A stretch of DNA of 64,000 bases, taken from contig NZ_VOQQ01000001.1 of assembly GCF_007995055.1 (NCBI RefSeq), positions 1,178,001-1,242,000 on the forward strand. Direction: 5' to 3'. The number at the start of each line of letters is the position of its first letter. Position 1 is the first letter of the stretch. The notes below the pieces were generated by a model, which was not told the origin of the DNA, ran no database searches, and worked only from the letters and a program-made list of their open reading frames with translations. Source of the DNA: Sphingosinicella ginsenosidimutans. Lineage in GTDB: Bacteria > Pseudomonadota > Alphaproteobacteria > Sphingomonadales > Sphingomonadaceae. Below, one piece after another: positions 26,388-34,854 of this stretch. The position numbers and the translations under genes are program-made.

Positions 26388-27004
26388 GCCGGCGGCCGCT
26401 CCTCATCAGCGATTGCGACGAGGTGATCCTCCATTTCGTTCAGCATTTCGCCGAATGGGTGGACGAGGCCGCCGACCTCCACTTCGCGCTCGACGCCCCG
26501 GGCTTTGCCGGCGCCCTGCGCCACAAGGACGGGCGGATCGTGCCGGAGGAGCGGGTCTGGCCACTGCTCGACCTGTTCTTCGAGCGCGAGATGCACCGCC
26601 AGAATATCGTGCCCGGCGCGGCCGGCGCACTCGCCCGGATCGCCGAGGTGGCCGACATCGTGATCCTCACCAATATCGGCGACGATTATCAGGCGAATCG
26701 CGTGGCGCAGCTCGCCGCCTTCGACATCCGGCACCGGGTCTTGTGCAACCAGGGCGGCAAGGGGCGGCCGGTCCGCGCGTTGATCGACGAGATGAAGCCC
26801 GGCCCCGTCGTCTTCGTCGACGATCTCGCCGTCCATCACGAATCGGTTGCGAAACATGCGCCGGAGGCCTGGCGGCTGCACATGATCGCCGAGCCCCGCC
26901 TTGCCCAGCGCACCTCGCCCGCGCCCCACGCCGATGCGCGGATCGACGACTGGGCGAGCGCGATGACCTGGATCCTGGACCATCTGGAGAAAGCGAGACC
27001 ATGA
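26384..27004 (+). CDS. HAD family hydrolase
   Basis: A 206-residue phosphatase-like protein. LLISDCDEVIL gives the D-x-D nucleophile motif, IVILTNIGDD motif II, and PVVFVDDLAVHHESV the metal-binding motif IV. A helical cap lies between (about 20-85). The substrate is unknown. The start is set by the ATGA overlap with the DUF3572 gene and the end overlaps the SDR gene in the same way. The frame extends far upstream through the receiver gene's antisense strand; that extension is not coding. Confidence 0.88.
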   Translation: MSRRPLLISDCDEVILHFVQHFAEWVDEAADLHFALDAPGFAGALRHKDGRIVPEERVWPLLDLFFEREMHRQNIVPGAAGALARIAEVADIVILTNIGDDYQANRVAQLAAFDIRHRVLCNQGGKGRPVRALIDEMKPGPVVFVDDLAVHHESVAKHAPEAWRLHMIAEPRLAQRTSPAPHADARIDDWASAMTWILDHLEKARP

Positions 27005-27741
27005 CCAAGACCGCCTTCATCACCGGCATCACCGCGGGCTTCGGCCAGGCCGCCGCGCGCTTGTTCGTGCGGGACGGCTGGAGCGTGATCGGCACCGGGC
27101 GCCGGCAGGACCGGCTCGACGCGCTTGCCGCGGAGCTCGGCGGCGGCCTCAGGACCACGCGCCTCGACATGCGCGATCCGGACGCGCTCCGGCGCGCGGC
27201 GGCGGAGGCGGGCGATGTCGACCTCCTGGTGAACAATGCCGGCCTCGCCCCGCCGCTGGAATCGCTCCATGAGGCCGATCTGGGCGAATTGACCAATGTG
27301 ATCGACACCAACGTCACCGGCCTCGTCACGCTCACCCACGCGCTGCTGCCCGGGATCATCCGTCGCAAGGGGGCGATCATCAACCTGTCGTCCGTGTCGG
27401 CGACCTATCCCTACCGCGGGGGCGCCGTCTACGGCGGGACCAAGGCATTCGTCCGGCAGCTGTCGCTCGACCTGCGTTGTGACCTGCACGGCACCGGCGT
27501 GCGCGTGACATCGATCGAGCCGGGCATGGCCGAGACCGAATTCACCGTCGTGCGCAACCATGGCGACCAGGCCGCGTCCGATGCGCTCTATGCGGACATG
27601 AACCCGATGACGGCCGAGGACATTGCCGGGATGATCCACTGGATCGCGACCCTGCCACCCCATCTCAACATCAACACGATCGAGCCGATGCCGGTGAACC
27701 AGAGCTTCGCTGGCTTCGCGGTGGCGCGACCAGGGAGTTGA
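27001..27741 (+). CDS. SDR family NAD(P)-dependent oxidoreductase (YdfG-like)
   Basis: A 246-residue short-chain dehydrogenase. The cofactor motif is TGITAGFGQ near residue 8, LLVNNAGLAPPLE is the NNAG motif, and the catalytic Ser-Tyr-Lys set is NLSSVSATYP with VYGGTKAF. GTGRRQDRL after beta-2 suggests NADP preference. The closest well-known relatives act on 3-hydroxy acids such as serine (YdfG). It overlaps the upstream HAD gene by ATGA and is followed 33 bp later by the RidA gene. Confidence 0.92.
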   Translation: MTKTAFITGITAGFGQAAARLFVRDGWSVIGTGRRQDRLDALAAELGGGLRTTRLDMRDPDALRRAAAEAGDVDLLVNNAGLAPPLESLHEADLGELTNVIDTNVTGLVTLTHALLPGIIRRKGAIINLSSVSATYPYRGGAVYGGTKAFVRQLSLDLRCDLHGTGVRVTSIEPGMAETEFTVVRNHGDQAASDALYADMNPMTAEDIAGMIHWIATLPPHLNINTIEPMPVNQSFAGFAVARPGS

Positions 27742-27774
27742 CCCGACGCGCCGCCGGGTGCTTAGGCCCAACCC

Positions 27775-28245
27775 ATGAGCGACTCGATCTCCGCCCGTCT
27801 CGCCGAGCTCGGCATCACCTTGCCCGAGCCGGCCGCGCCAATCGCCGCCTATGTGCCGACGCTGGAAATCGGCGGCCTGCTCCACATATCGGGCCAGCTG
27901 CCGTTCCGGGCGGACGGATCGCTGATCACCGGCCGGCTCGGCGCCGATTTCGACGTGGCGCATGGCCGCGAGGCCGCCGAGCGCTGCGCGGTGATGCTGA
28001 TCGCGCAGATGAAGCAGGCGCTCGGATCGCTCGATCGCGTCGCACGGATCGTGAAACTCGGCGCCTTCGTCTCTTCCGATCCCCATTTCACCGAGCAGCC
28101 CAAGGTCGCCAACGGCGCGTCCGAGCTGATGGAGAAAGTGTTCGGCGACAAGGGCCGCCACGTCCGCAGCGCCGTCGGCGTGCCGGTGCTCCCGCTCGGC
28201 GCGGCGGTCGAGATCGATGCCATCGTCGCCGTCACGGGCGGATAG
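27775..28245 (+). CDS. RidA family protein
   Basis: A 156-residue member of the YjgF/YER057c/UK114 (RidA) family, whose archetype hydrolyses reactive enamine/imine intermediates. ISGQLPF near residue 39, NGASELMEKVFGDKGRH and RSAVGVPVLPLGAAVEIDAI are the family landmarks. The arginine (RSAVGV) that holds the substrate carboxylate in active forms is present. It overlaps the next gene by 29 bp. Its substrate could come from the SDR upstream or from general amino acid metabolism (inference). Confidence 0.92.
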   Translation: MSDSISARLAELGITLPEPAAPIAAYVPTLEIGGLLHISGQLPFRADGSLITGRLGADFDVAHGREAAERCAVMLIAQMKQALGSLDRVARIVKLGAFVSSDPHFTEQPKVANGASELMEKVFGDKGRHVRSAVGVPVLPLGAAVEIDAIVAVTGG

Positions 28246-28951
28246 GCTCGCCGCGCTGGTCGCGAGGCCGTTCGCGCATCGCGGCCTGCACGGCCATGAC
28301 GGCCTGATCGAGAATACGCGCGGCGCATTCGAGGCCGCCATCGCCGCCGGCAGCGGCATCGAACTCGACACCCAGGTGAGCGCCGACGGCGACGCGGCCG
28401 TCATCCACGATTATGCGCTCGATCGGCTCGCCGGCCTGCCGGGGCGGGTCTGCGGCCTCGCCATGCGCGAGCTCGAGCGGATCCGCATCGGCCGCACCGG
28501 CGAGACCATTCCTTCCCTGGAGCAGGTGCTCGCCCTGATCGCCGGCCGCGCGCCGCTGCTGATCGAGGTCAAATCGCCCGGCCGCCAGGTCGCGCCGCTC
28601 TGCGAGGCGGTGAATCGCGCGCTTCGTTCCTATATCGGCGCGGTGGCGGTGATGTCGTTCAATCCGGAGATCGGGCGCTGGTTTCGAAGCCACGCGCCGG
28701 ACGTGCTGCGCGGGCTCGTGGTGACGGAGGAGGGCAAGAAGGGCTTTCGCGGCCGGATCGAGCGCCATCTCTCCCTGCGCGTCGCGAAGCCGGACTTCCT
28801 CGCTTATGACGTGCGCGATTTTCCCTCGCGCTTCGCAAGCGGCTGCCGCGCCGGCGGGATGCCGGTGCTGACCTGGACCGTCCGCACCGAAGCGGACCGC
28901 GCGCGGGCGGCGGCGAACGCCGATCAGATCATCTACGAGGTGCCCGCATGA
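28217..28951 (+). CDS. Glycerophosphodiester phosphodiesterase family protein
   Basis: A 244-residue GDPD TIM-barrel. The catalytic set is present: FAHRGLHG (His-Arg), ENTRGAFEAAIAAG (Glu), ELDTQVSADGDAAVIHDYAL (Glu-x-Asp and the second His), then LIEVKSPG and LTWTVRTEADRAR. No signal peptide, so it probably acts in the cytoplasm on glycerophosphodiesters from lipid turnover. It starts 29 bp inside the RidA gene and ends in an ATGA overlap with the GNAT gene. Confidence 0.9.
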   Translation: MPSSPSRADRLAALVARPFAHRGLHGHDGLIENTRGAFEAAIAAGSGIELDTQVSADGDAAVIHDYALDRLAGLPGRVCGLAMRELERIRIGRTGETIPSLEQVLALIAGRAPLLIEVKSPGRQVAPLCEAVNRALRSYIGAVAVMSFNPEIGRWFRSHAPDVLRGLVVTEEGKKGFRGRIERHLSLRVAKPDFLAYDVRDFPSRFASGCRAGGMPVLTWTVRTEADRARAAANADQIIYEVPA

Positions 28952-30087
28952 GCGGCGGCGAGCCGGTCGTCGCCCGGCTCGTCGACGGTGTGTCGAGATT
29001 CGACGCCGCCGACTGGGATCGCTGCGCCGGTACCGACAATCCGTTCGTCACCCACGCCTTTCTCTCGGCGCTCGAGGAATCGGGAAGCGCGACCGTGCGG
29101 ACCGGCTGGCAGCCGCTGCCGATCGCGATCGACGGACCGGACGGCCGGCCCGAAGCGCTGATGCCGGCCTATGTGAAGAGCCACAGCCAAGGCGAATATG
29201 TGTTCGACCATGCCTGGGCCGAGGCATGGGCGCGGGCCGGCGGGGAATATTATCCCAAGCTCCAGATCGCGGTGCCGTTCACCCCCGTGCCGGGCCGGCG
29301 GCTGCTGACGCGCAGCCCGTCGCTCGCCCCCGCGCTGATCGCGGCGGCCGAGCGGGTGGTCGACACCAACGGCCTGTCCTCCGCCCACGCCACCTTCATC
29401 GCCGAAGGCGAGGTGCCGATCTTCGAGGCCGCCGGCTGGCTGATCCGCGCCGACAGCCAGTTTCATTGGACCAATGACGGCTACGCATCGTTCGACGATT
29501 TCCTTGCCGCCCTCTCGTCCCGCAAGCGCAAGGCGATCCGCAAGGAGCGCGAGGCGGCGGCGTCGGGGCTCGTCATCCAGCACGTCACCGGCGCGGACCT
29601 CACCGAGGCGCATTGGGACGCCTTCTGGGAATTCTATCAGGACACCGGGGCCCGCAAATGGGGCCGCCCTTACCTCACCCGCGCCTTCTTCTCGATGATC
29701 GGGGAGCGAATGGCGGACCGGATCCTGCTGATCCTCGCGCTTCGCGACGGGCGGCCGATCGCCGGCGCGCTCAACCTCATCGGCGCGGACACGCTTTACG
29801 GCCGCTACTGGGGCTGCACCGAGGAGGTGCCCAATCTCCATTTCGAGCTGTGCTATTACCAGGCGATCGACGCCGCCATCGAACGCGGCCTCGCCCGGGT
29901 CGAGGCGGGGGCACAGGGATCGCACAAGCTCGCCCGGGGCTACCGGCCGGTCGCGACCTGGTCGGCGCATTACATCGCGGATGCGGGATTCCGCCGCGCC
30001 GTCGCCGACTATCTGGAGCGCGAGCGCGCCGCCGTCGCCCACGAGATCGCGGCGCTCGGCGAGATGGGGCCGTTCCGAAAGGGTTGA
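28948..30087 (+). CDS. GNAT family N-acetyltransferase-like protein (DUF482/COG3146)
   Basis: A 379-residue double-GNAT-fold protein of the family once called DUF482. Landmarks are FVTHAFLSALEESG near the N-terminus, SRKRKAIRKEREAAAS in the middle, and YGRYWGCTEEVPNLHFELCY towards the C-terminus. Members are related to Fem-type and other peptidyl or acyl transferases but have no settled function. It is the last gene of the coupled DUF3572-HAD-SDR-RidA-GDPD-GNAT set. Confidence 0.88.
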   Translation: MSGGEPVVARLVDGVSRFDAADWDRCAGTDNPFVTHAFLSALEESGSATVRTGWQPLPIAIDGPDGRPEALMPAYVKSHSQGEYVFDHAWAEAWARAGGEYYPKLQIAVPFTPVPGRRLLTRSPSLAPALIAAAERVVDTNGLSSAHATFIAEGEVPIFEAAGWLIRADSQFHWTNDGYASFDDFLAALSSRKRKAIRKEREAAASGLVIQHVTGADLTEAHWDAFWEFYQDTGARKWGRPYLTRAFFSMIGERMADRILLILALRDGRPIAGALNLIGADTLYGRYWGCTEEVPNLHFELCYYQAIDAAIERGLARVEAGAQGSHKLARGYRPVATWSAHYIADAGFRRAVADYLERERAAVAHEIAALGEMGPFRKG

Positions 30088-30092
30088 GGCGC

Positions 30093-30120
30093 TTGCCGAA
30101 CCCGGCCCGGGGCTTATGAT
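30093..30120 (+). promoter_or_regulatory. Sigma-70 type promoter for the S9 peptidase gene
   Basis: TTGCCG (30093-30098), a 16-bp spacer, then TATGAT (30115-30120), which is close to the -35/-10 consensus. The start codon lies 36 bp after the -10 box, with GGGGAGG in between. Confidence 0.55.
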
Positions 30121-30155
30121 CCTCAAAACGTGATCGAAAACGGGGAGGCGCAATC

Positions 30156-32234
30156 ATGAAGAAAGCAATCCTGGCCTGCGCGCTTGCGCTGGCCTGGCCG
30201 GCGAGTCTGGCCGCGGCGCCCGCCACCGGCCCCGACACGCGTTTCACGACGCGCGACCTGTTCGACCTGGAGGCCGCGGGCGATCCGGAGATCAGCCCCG
30301 ACGGGCGGTGGATCGCCTATGTCCGCCATTCGGGCGACATCATGACCGACCGATACCGGCCGACGATCTGGCTGGTCGACACGCAGAGCGGGCGACAGGT
30401 GCCGATCGCCGCCGGCCCCGGCACGGCGAGCCAGCCGCGCTGGTCCCCGACCGGCGACCGCCTCGCTTATGTGGCCACGCCCGAGGGGGGCCAGCCGCAG
30501 CTTTATGTCCGCTGGATGGCCAATGGCGAAACCGCGCGGATCACCGGCCTGCCCGAAGCGCCGAGCGCAATCGCCTGGTCGCCCGACGGACGCCAGATCG
30601 CCTATTCGATGTTCGTCCCCGACGATGCGCCGCGGCTCGGCGCGCCGCAGCCCCGGCCCGAGGGCGCCCGCTGGGCCGATGACCTCCAGGTGATCGACAC
30701 GGTCGTCTATCGATTCGACGGCGGCGGCTATCTCCATGCCGGCTACGATCAGATTTTCGTCGTTTCCGCCGATGGCGGCGCGCCGCGCCAGATCAGCTAC
30801 GGGCCCTATAATGACGGCGGCCCGCTGTCGTGGACGCCGGACGGGCGCACCATCCTGTTCAGCGCCAACCGCCACGAAAACTGGCAGCGCGACGCCGCCA
30901 ACAGCGAGGTCTATGCGCTCGACGTCGCGACCTCGCGGATCACCCCGCTGACCAGCCGCAACGGCCCGGACGGCGAGCCCGCGGCCTCCCCCGACGGCCG
31001 GCTGATCGCCTATACCGGCTATGACGATCACGAGCGGTCCTATGAGAACAACCTGCTCTATGTGATGAACGCGGACGGTTCGGGCGCCCGGGCGCTCACC
31101 GCCTCGCTCGATCGCAGCGTCTCCAACCCCGTCTGGGCGGCGGACGGACGATCCATCTACGTCCAATATGACGATCGCGGCCGCACCAAGGTCGCCCGCG
31201 TCGGTCTCGACGGATCGATTCGCGATGTCGCGACGGGCCTCACAGGGACCGAGTTCGACCGACCCTATACCGGCGGCAGCTTCAGCGTCGCGCGCGACGG
31301 CACGGTCGCGATCTCCGCCGGCGACGGCAACCGGCCGCCCGACGTGGCGGTGGTGCGCGGCGGCAATGTGCGGCGGCTGACTTCGCTGAACAGCGAGCTG
31401 TTCGCCGCGCGGCGGCTCGGCGAGGTGCGCCACATCGACGTCGCCTCATCGGTCGACCAGCGGCCGATCGATGCCTGGCTGACGCTTCCGCCCGATTATG
31501 TGGCGGGACGCCGCTATCCGCTGATCCTCGAAATCCACGGCGGGCCGTTCTCGGCCTATGGCCCGTCCTTCTCGACCGACGACCAGCTTTATGCCGCCGC
31601 CGGCTATGTGGTCCTGTCCACCAATCCGCGCGGATCGACCTCCTATGGCGCCGAGTTCGCCAATCTCATCCACCATGCCTATCCGGGCCAGGATTATGAC
31701 GACCTGATGAGCGCGGTCGATGCGGCGATCGCACAGGGATTCGCCGATCCCGATCATCTCTACGTTACCGGCGGCTCCGGCGGCGGCGTGCTCACCGCCT
31801 GGATCGTCGGCAAGACCAACCGGTTCCGCGCCGCGGCCTCGCAGAAGCCGGTGATCGACTGGGCGAGCTTCGTCCTGACGTCGGATTTCACGCCCTTCTT
31901 CTCGCGCTACTGGTTCGGCCATTATCCTTGGGAGGACCCGCAGGGCTATTGGGCGCGATCGCCCCTCAGCCTCGCCGGCAACATCCAGACGCCGACCCTG
32001 GTCGTCGTCGGCACCGAGGATCACCGCACCCCGCCGAGCGAGGCCGAGCAGCTCTACACCGCGCTTCAGCTTCGCGGCGTGCCGACCACCCTGGTGCGGG
32101 TGCCCGGCGCGAGCCATGGCGGCCTCGCCGCGCGCCCGTCGCAGAGCGGCGCCAAGGCCAATGCGATCCTGGAATGGTTCCACCGCTACCACGAGGGCGC
32201 ACCGCGGCCGGCGACGCCAACGCCCGCGCAGTAG
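30156..32234 (+). CDS. Secreted S9 (prolyl oligopeptidase) family peptidase
   Basis: A 692-residue exported serine peptidase. The signal peptide is about 1-21 (MKKAILACALALAWPASLAA). A seven-bladed WD40/TolB-like beta-propeller fills about 40-420, with repeated SPDGRWIAYV, SPDGRQIAYS and TPDGRTILFS blades. The alpha/beta-hydrolase domain follows: Ser541 in GGSGGG, Asp in VGTEDHRTPP and His in GASHGG form the triad. Such enzymes cleave short peptides (acylaminoacyl- or dipeptidyl-peptidase type), probably in the periplasm. It stands alone with its own promoter and a strong hairpin just after the stop. Confidence 0.95.
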   Translation: MKKAILACALALAWPASLAAAPATGPDTRFTTRDLFDLEAAGDPEISPDGRWIAYVRHSGDIMTDRYRPTIWLVDTQSGRQVPIAAGPGTASQPRWSPTGDRLAYVATPEGGQPQLYVRWMANGETARITGLPEAPSAIAWSPDGRQIAYSMFVPDDAPRLGAPQPRPEGARWADDLQVIDTVVYRFDGGGYLHAGYDQIFVVSADGGAPRQISYGPYNDGGPLSWTPDGRTILFSANRHENWQRDAANSEVYALDVATSRITPLTSRNGPDGEPAASPDGRLIAYTGYDDHERSYENNLLYVMNADGSGARALTASLDRSVSNPVWAADGRSIYVQYDDRGRTKVARVGLDGSIRDVATGLTGTEFDRPYTGGSFSVARDGTVAISAGDGNRPPDVAVVRGGNVRRLTSLNSELFAARRLGEVRHIDVASSVDQRPIDAWLTLPPDYVAGRRYPLILEIHGGPFSAYGPSFSTDDQLYAAAGYVVLSTNPRGSTSYGAEFANLIHHAYPGQDYDDLMSAVDAAIAQGFADPDHLYVTGGSGGGVLTAWIVGKTNRFRAAASQKPVIDWASFVLTSDFTPFFSRYWFGHYPWEDPQGYWARSPLSLAGNIQTPTLVVVGTEDHRTPPSEAEQLYTALQLRGVPTTLVRVPGASHGGLAARPSQSGAKANAILEWFHRYHEGAPRPATPTPAQ

Positions 32235-32235
32235 A

Positions 32236-32265
32236 GCGAAGGGCCGCCTCACGGCGGCCCTTCGC
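32236..32265. terminator. Bidirectional hairpin between the S9 peptidase gene and tRNA-Gly
   Basis: A perfect 13-bp stem (GCGAAGGGCCGCC against GGCGGCCCTTCGC) with a TCAC loop begins 2 bp after the peptidase stop codon. No T-run follows on either strand. It lies between convergent transcription units and probably serves both ends. Confidence 0.65.
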
Positions 32266-32286
32266 GACGATTCCCGGTGAGAAATC

Positions 32287-32361
32287 TGGAGCGGGCGAAG
32301 GGATTCGAACCCTCGACCCCAACCTTGGCAAGGTTGTGCTCTACCCCTGAGCTACGCCCGC
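32287..32361 (-). tRNA. tRNA-Gly (anticodon GCC)
   Basis: Read on the minus strand: acceptor GCGGGCG pairs with CGCCCGC, the D-arm region is GCTCAGGGGTAGAGC, the anticodon stem-loop is AACCTTGCCAAGGTT with GCC at the centre, and the T-arm contains GGTTCGAATCC. The CCA end is encoded (32289-32287). Total 75 nt. It lies 21 bp downstream of the GT-C membrane protein gene on the same strand. Confidence 0.97.
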
Positions 32362-32382
32362 TCGGACGGATCGGATGGCGAT

Positions 32383-33864
32383 TCACCCGATCGGAGGCGG
32401 CCCGCTAACAGGCGCTTGCGATCTTTGCAAGGCTTGTGGCGCATAGAGCGCCCAGGAGTCGCCGGAGAGGCCGGTGACGCGGCGCGCGCCAACGAGGATC
32501 CATGGCCGGCCGCAGCCGTCGCGCAGCCGCCGATCCGGCGTCGGCCGTTCGAGCGGAACGAGCCAGAAATCCGCCGGAGCGCATCCCCGCGCGATGAGGA
32601 GCGGGTAACGGAGCCGCGCCGCCGACAGACGATAGACGGCCGTCTGGCGCTCGACGACGAGCTGGACGCGGGCGCCGTCCGGCGCGCGCGCGGCCATCGC
32701 CCGAATCGCGTCGTCCGGATCGCCGCGCCGCATGTCGATCGCCGCCGCGTCGCGCCACAGCCCGGTCGCCAGCATCGCCGCCAGAAGGAGCGCGGACGCC
32801 GCGCGCACGATGCCGCCCTTTGCCCAGCCGCGCGCGGCGAGATCGGCGGCCAGCAGCAAGAGGCCGATCGCCACGACCAGGAAATAACGGGCGAATTCGG
32901 CATTGCCCGGCCGCACCAGCGCGACCAGCGCGGGCAGCAGGAGGATCGTGACCAGATAGAAGTATCGGCGCGGGCCGAGACCGCCGAGCTGGTCCAGCGC
33001 AAGGACGCCGAGCCCGACGAGCACCGGCCCGATCCAGGCGGGCACGAAAGCTGGCCCCAGCGTGAATGCGGTGAGCAGGCCCAGCGCTTCGCCGAGCCCC
33101 GCGAGCGTGAAGGGCACATGGCCGCCGATCCGTGGCCCTGTGGCGCTGGCCAGCGCGGCAATCACGATGAAGGCGAGCAGGACAAGCGCCACGCCGAAGG
33201 CCGGCAGCCACAGCCGCAGCGTCGCGATCGCGGCGCCGCGCGGCCCCGACCGAGGCCGCAGCGCGACATAGGTCCACAAGGCGAGCAAGGCGATGGCGAC
33301 GATCATGGTGAGGTGTGAGAGAAGCCCGAAGATCGTCACGAGCGCGAGCGCGAACGCCGGCGGCCGGGCGGCCGGATCGTCGAGCCAGCGATCGACGAGG
33401 AGAATCGCCAGCGGCATGGCGAGGATGAGCAGGCCATAGCCGCGCGCCTCCGAGCCATAGACCACCATGATCGGCGCGACGGCGAAGGCGGCGGCCGAGG
33501 CGATCGCGGCGACAACGCCGCCGCGCCGCGCGCCGATCACCGCGGCCACCGGCACCGCGAGCGTTCCGGCGGCGATCGACAAGGCGCGCGCCAGGACCGG
33601 ATCGGCGTTCGGCCCGACGAACTGGAGCCAAAGCGTGTTGAGGTGATGATTGTTGTCGTGATTGATCCGCAGGAAGACCCCGATCGCGTCGCGCGCCTCG
33701 ATCGCATAGGCCATCGACCAGGCCTCGTCGGTCCACAGCCCGCCATGCGCCGCCGCGATTCGAAGCCACAGGCCGACGAAGGCGAGCGCGGCGACGGCCG
33801 CCCAGGCCGGGCGCGGCAGCGAGGAGGCGGCGGGAGCGACCATGGCGCCGTCTATCCCGCTCAT
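32383..33864 (-). CDS. GT-C superfamily membrane glycosyltransferase-like protein (GT39/ArnT-like)
   Basis: A 493-residue polytopic protein with about eleven hydrophobic helices. The acidic motif after the first helix (GGLWTDEAWSMAYAI) corresponds to the catalytic Asp/Glu loop of GT-C transferases that use lipid-phosphate sugars, such as ArnT and protein mannosyltransferases. The C-terminal part after about 370 is a soluble periplasmic domain (VQLVVERQTAVYRLSAARL). Donor and acceptor are unknown. Two ATGs are possible: 33864 (MSGIDGAMVAP, inside the CtrA-like site region) and 33843 (MVAPAASS). A tRNA gene follows after 21 bp and may depend partly on this transcript. Confidence 0.83.
   Translation of the reverse strand: MSGIDGAMVAPAASSLPRPAWAAVAALAFVGLWLRIAAAHGGLWTDEAWSMAYAIEARDAIGVFLRINHDNNHHLNTLWLQFVGPNADPVLARALSIAAGTLAVPVAAVIGARRGGVVAAIASAAAFAVAPIMVVYGSEARGYGLLILAMPLAILLVDRWLDDPAARPPAFALALVTIFGLLSHLTMIVAIALLALWTYVALRPRSGPRGAAIATLRLWLPAFGVALVLLAFIVIAALASATGPRIGGHVPFTLAGLGEALGLLTAFTLGPAFVPAWIGPVLVGLGVLALDQLGGLGPRRYFYLVTILLLPALVALVRPGNAEFARYFLVVAIGLLLLAADLAARGWAKGGIVRAASALLLAAMLATGLWRDAAAIDMRRGDPDDAIRAMAARAPDGARVQLVVERQTAVYRLSAARLRYPLLIARGCAPADFWLVPLERPTPDRRLRDGCGRPWILVGARRVTGLSGDSWALYAPQALQRSQAPVSGPPPIG
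32403..32430 (-). promoter_or_regulatory. Possible tRNA-Gly promoter inside the end of the GT-C gene
   Basis: On the minus strand TTGCAA (32430-32425), 16 bp, then TTAGCG (32408-32403), about 40 bp before the tRNA 5' end. The -35 is reasonable and the -10 weak. Otherwise the tRNA must be read through from the GT-C gene. Confidence 0.35.
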
Positions 33865-33866
33865 GG

Positions 33867-33881
33867 TTAACGGCGGGTTGT
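33867..33881. promoter_or_regulatory. Weaker CtrA-like site upstream of the GT-C gene
   Basis: TTAA-N7-TTGT in the context TCATGGTTAACGGCG. One half-site (ATGGTTAA) is perfect and the other has two mismatches. It lies 24 bp upstream of the ATG at 33843, which would favour that start, and between divergent genes (the CnoX-like gene starts at 33949). Confidence 0.35.
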
Positions 33882-33948
33882 GCGCGTGGGGGCTTGGCGC
33901 GCGGCGCCAGGCGGCACATATGGCGCGACACATGTCAGGAGCGAAGTG

Positions 33949-34854
33949 ATGGCCACCATTCCGAGCGCCGCGGACCGCGAAGCGATCGACCGCTTCCGCG
34001 CCGACGTGCTCGAACCGAGCATGACGCGGCTCGTCATCGTCGATTTCTGGGCCGAATGGTGTGGCCCGTGCAAGCAGCTGTCGCCGGTGATCGAGAAGGT
34101 CGCCGCCGATTATGCGGACAAGGGCGTCTCGCTGGTCAAGATCGACGTCGACGCGGAGAAATTCATCGCCGCCCAGTTCCGCATCCAATCGATCCCGACC
34201 GTCTATGCGATCTTCCAGGGCCAGCCGATCGCCGATCTTTCGCAGGCGCGCACCGAAGGCGAGCTCAAGCGGCAGATCGACCACCTGCTGTCGCAGCTGC
34301 CGGTGCAGGGCGAGGCGCAGCAGCTCGAGGCGCAGATCGAGCCGCTGATCGCGATGGGTGAAGAGGTGCTGGCGGACGGCGACGCCGAGCGCGCCGCGAA
34401 CATCTTCCGCCAGATCGTCGAGATGGCGCCGGACCATCCGGTCGCGGTCGCCGGCCTGGCGCGCGCGCTGGCGGCGACGGGCGATTCGGCGCAGGCGACC
34501 GCGCTCCTCGATGCGCTCCCCGAAGAGGCGGCCAAGGATCCGGCGGTGCATCGCGCCCGTTCGGCGCTTGCGCTGGCGACCGCCGCGCCGGCCGCGGACA
34601 CCGGGCCGCTCGAGACGCGGATCGCCGCGAATCCCGAGGATTTCGAGGCGCGCTACGAACTGGCGGGCGCGCTCGTCGCGAGCGGCGCGCGCGATGCGGC
34701 GGCGGATCAGCTGCTCGAGATCGTCCGCCGTGACCGGGACTGGAATGACGGCGCCGCGCGCACCCGCTTTCTCCAGATGCTGGAGGCGGTGGGACTCGAG
34801 GATCCGTGGGCCGCGGCGCAGCGCCGGCGGCTGTCCGAAATCCTGTTCGGCTGA
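33949..34854 (+). CDS. cnoX: Thioredoxin with TPR-like C-terminus (CnoX/YbbN-like)
   Basis: A 301-residue protein: a thioredoxin domain (about 10-110) with VDFWAEWCGPC, active-site cysteines 38 and 41, then a helical tetratricopeptide-like half (about 125-300) with AERAANIFRQIVEMAPDHPV. E. coli CnoX has a changed active site and acts as a holdase that hands clients to GroEL. This one keeps the classic WCGPC, so it should be redox-active, as reported for alphaproteobacterial forms. AGGAG lies 8 bp before the ATG at 33949. Its stop overlaps the next start (TGATG). Confidence 0.92.
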   Translation: MATIPSAADREAIDRFRADVLEPSMTRLVIVDFWAEWCGPCKQLSPVIEKVAADYADKGVSLVKIDVDAEKFIAAQFRIQSIPTVYAIFQGQPIADLSQARTEGELKRQIDHLLSQLPVQGEAQQLEAQIEPLIAMGEEVLADGDAERAANIFRQIVEMAPDHPVAVAGLARALAATGDSAQATALLDALPEEAAKDPAVHRARSALALATAAPAADTGPLETRIAANPEDFEARYELAGALVASGARDAAADQLLEIVRRDRDWNDGAARTRFLQMLEAVGLEDPWAAAQRRRLSEILFG

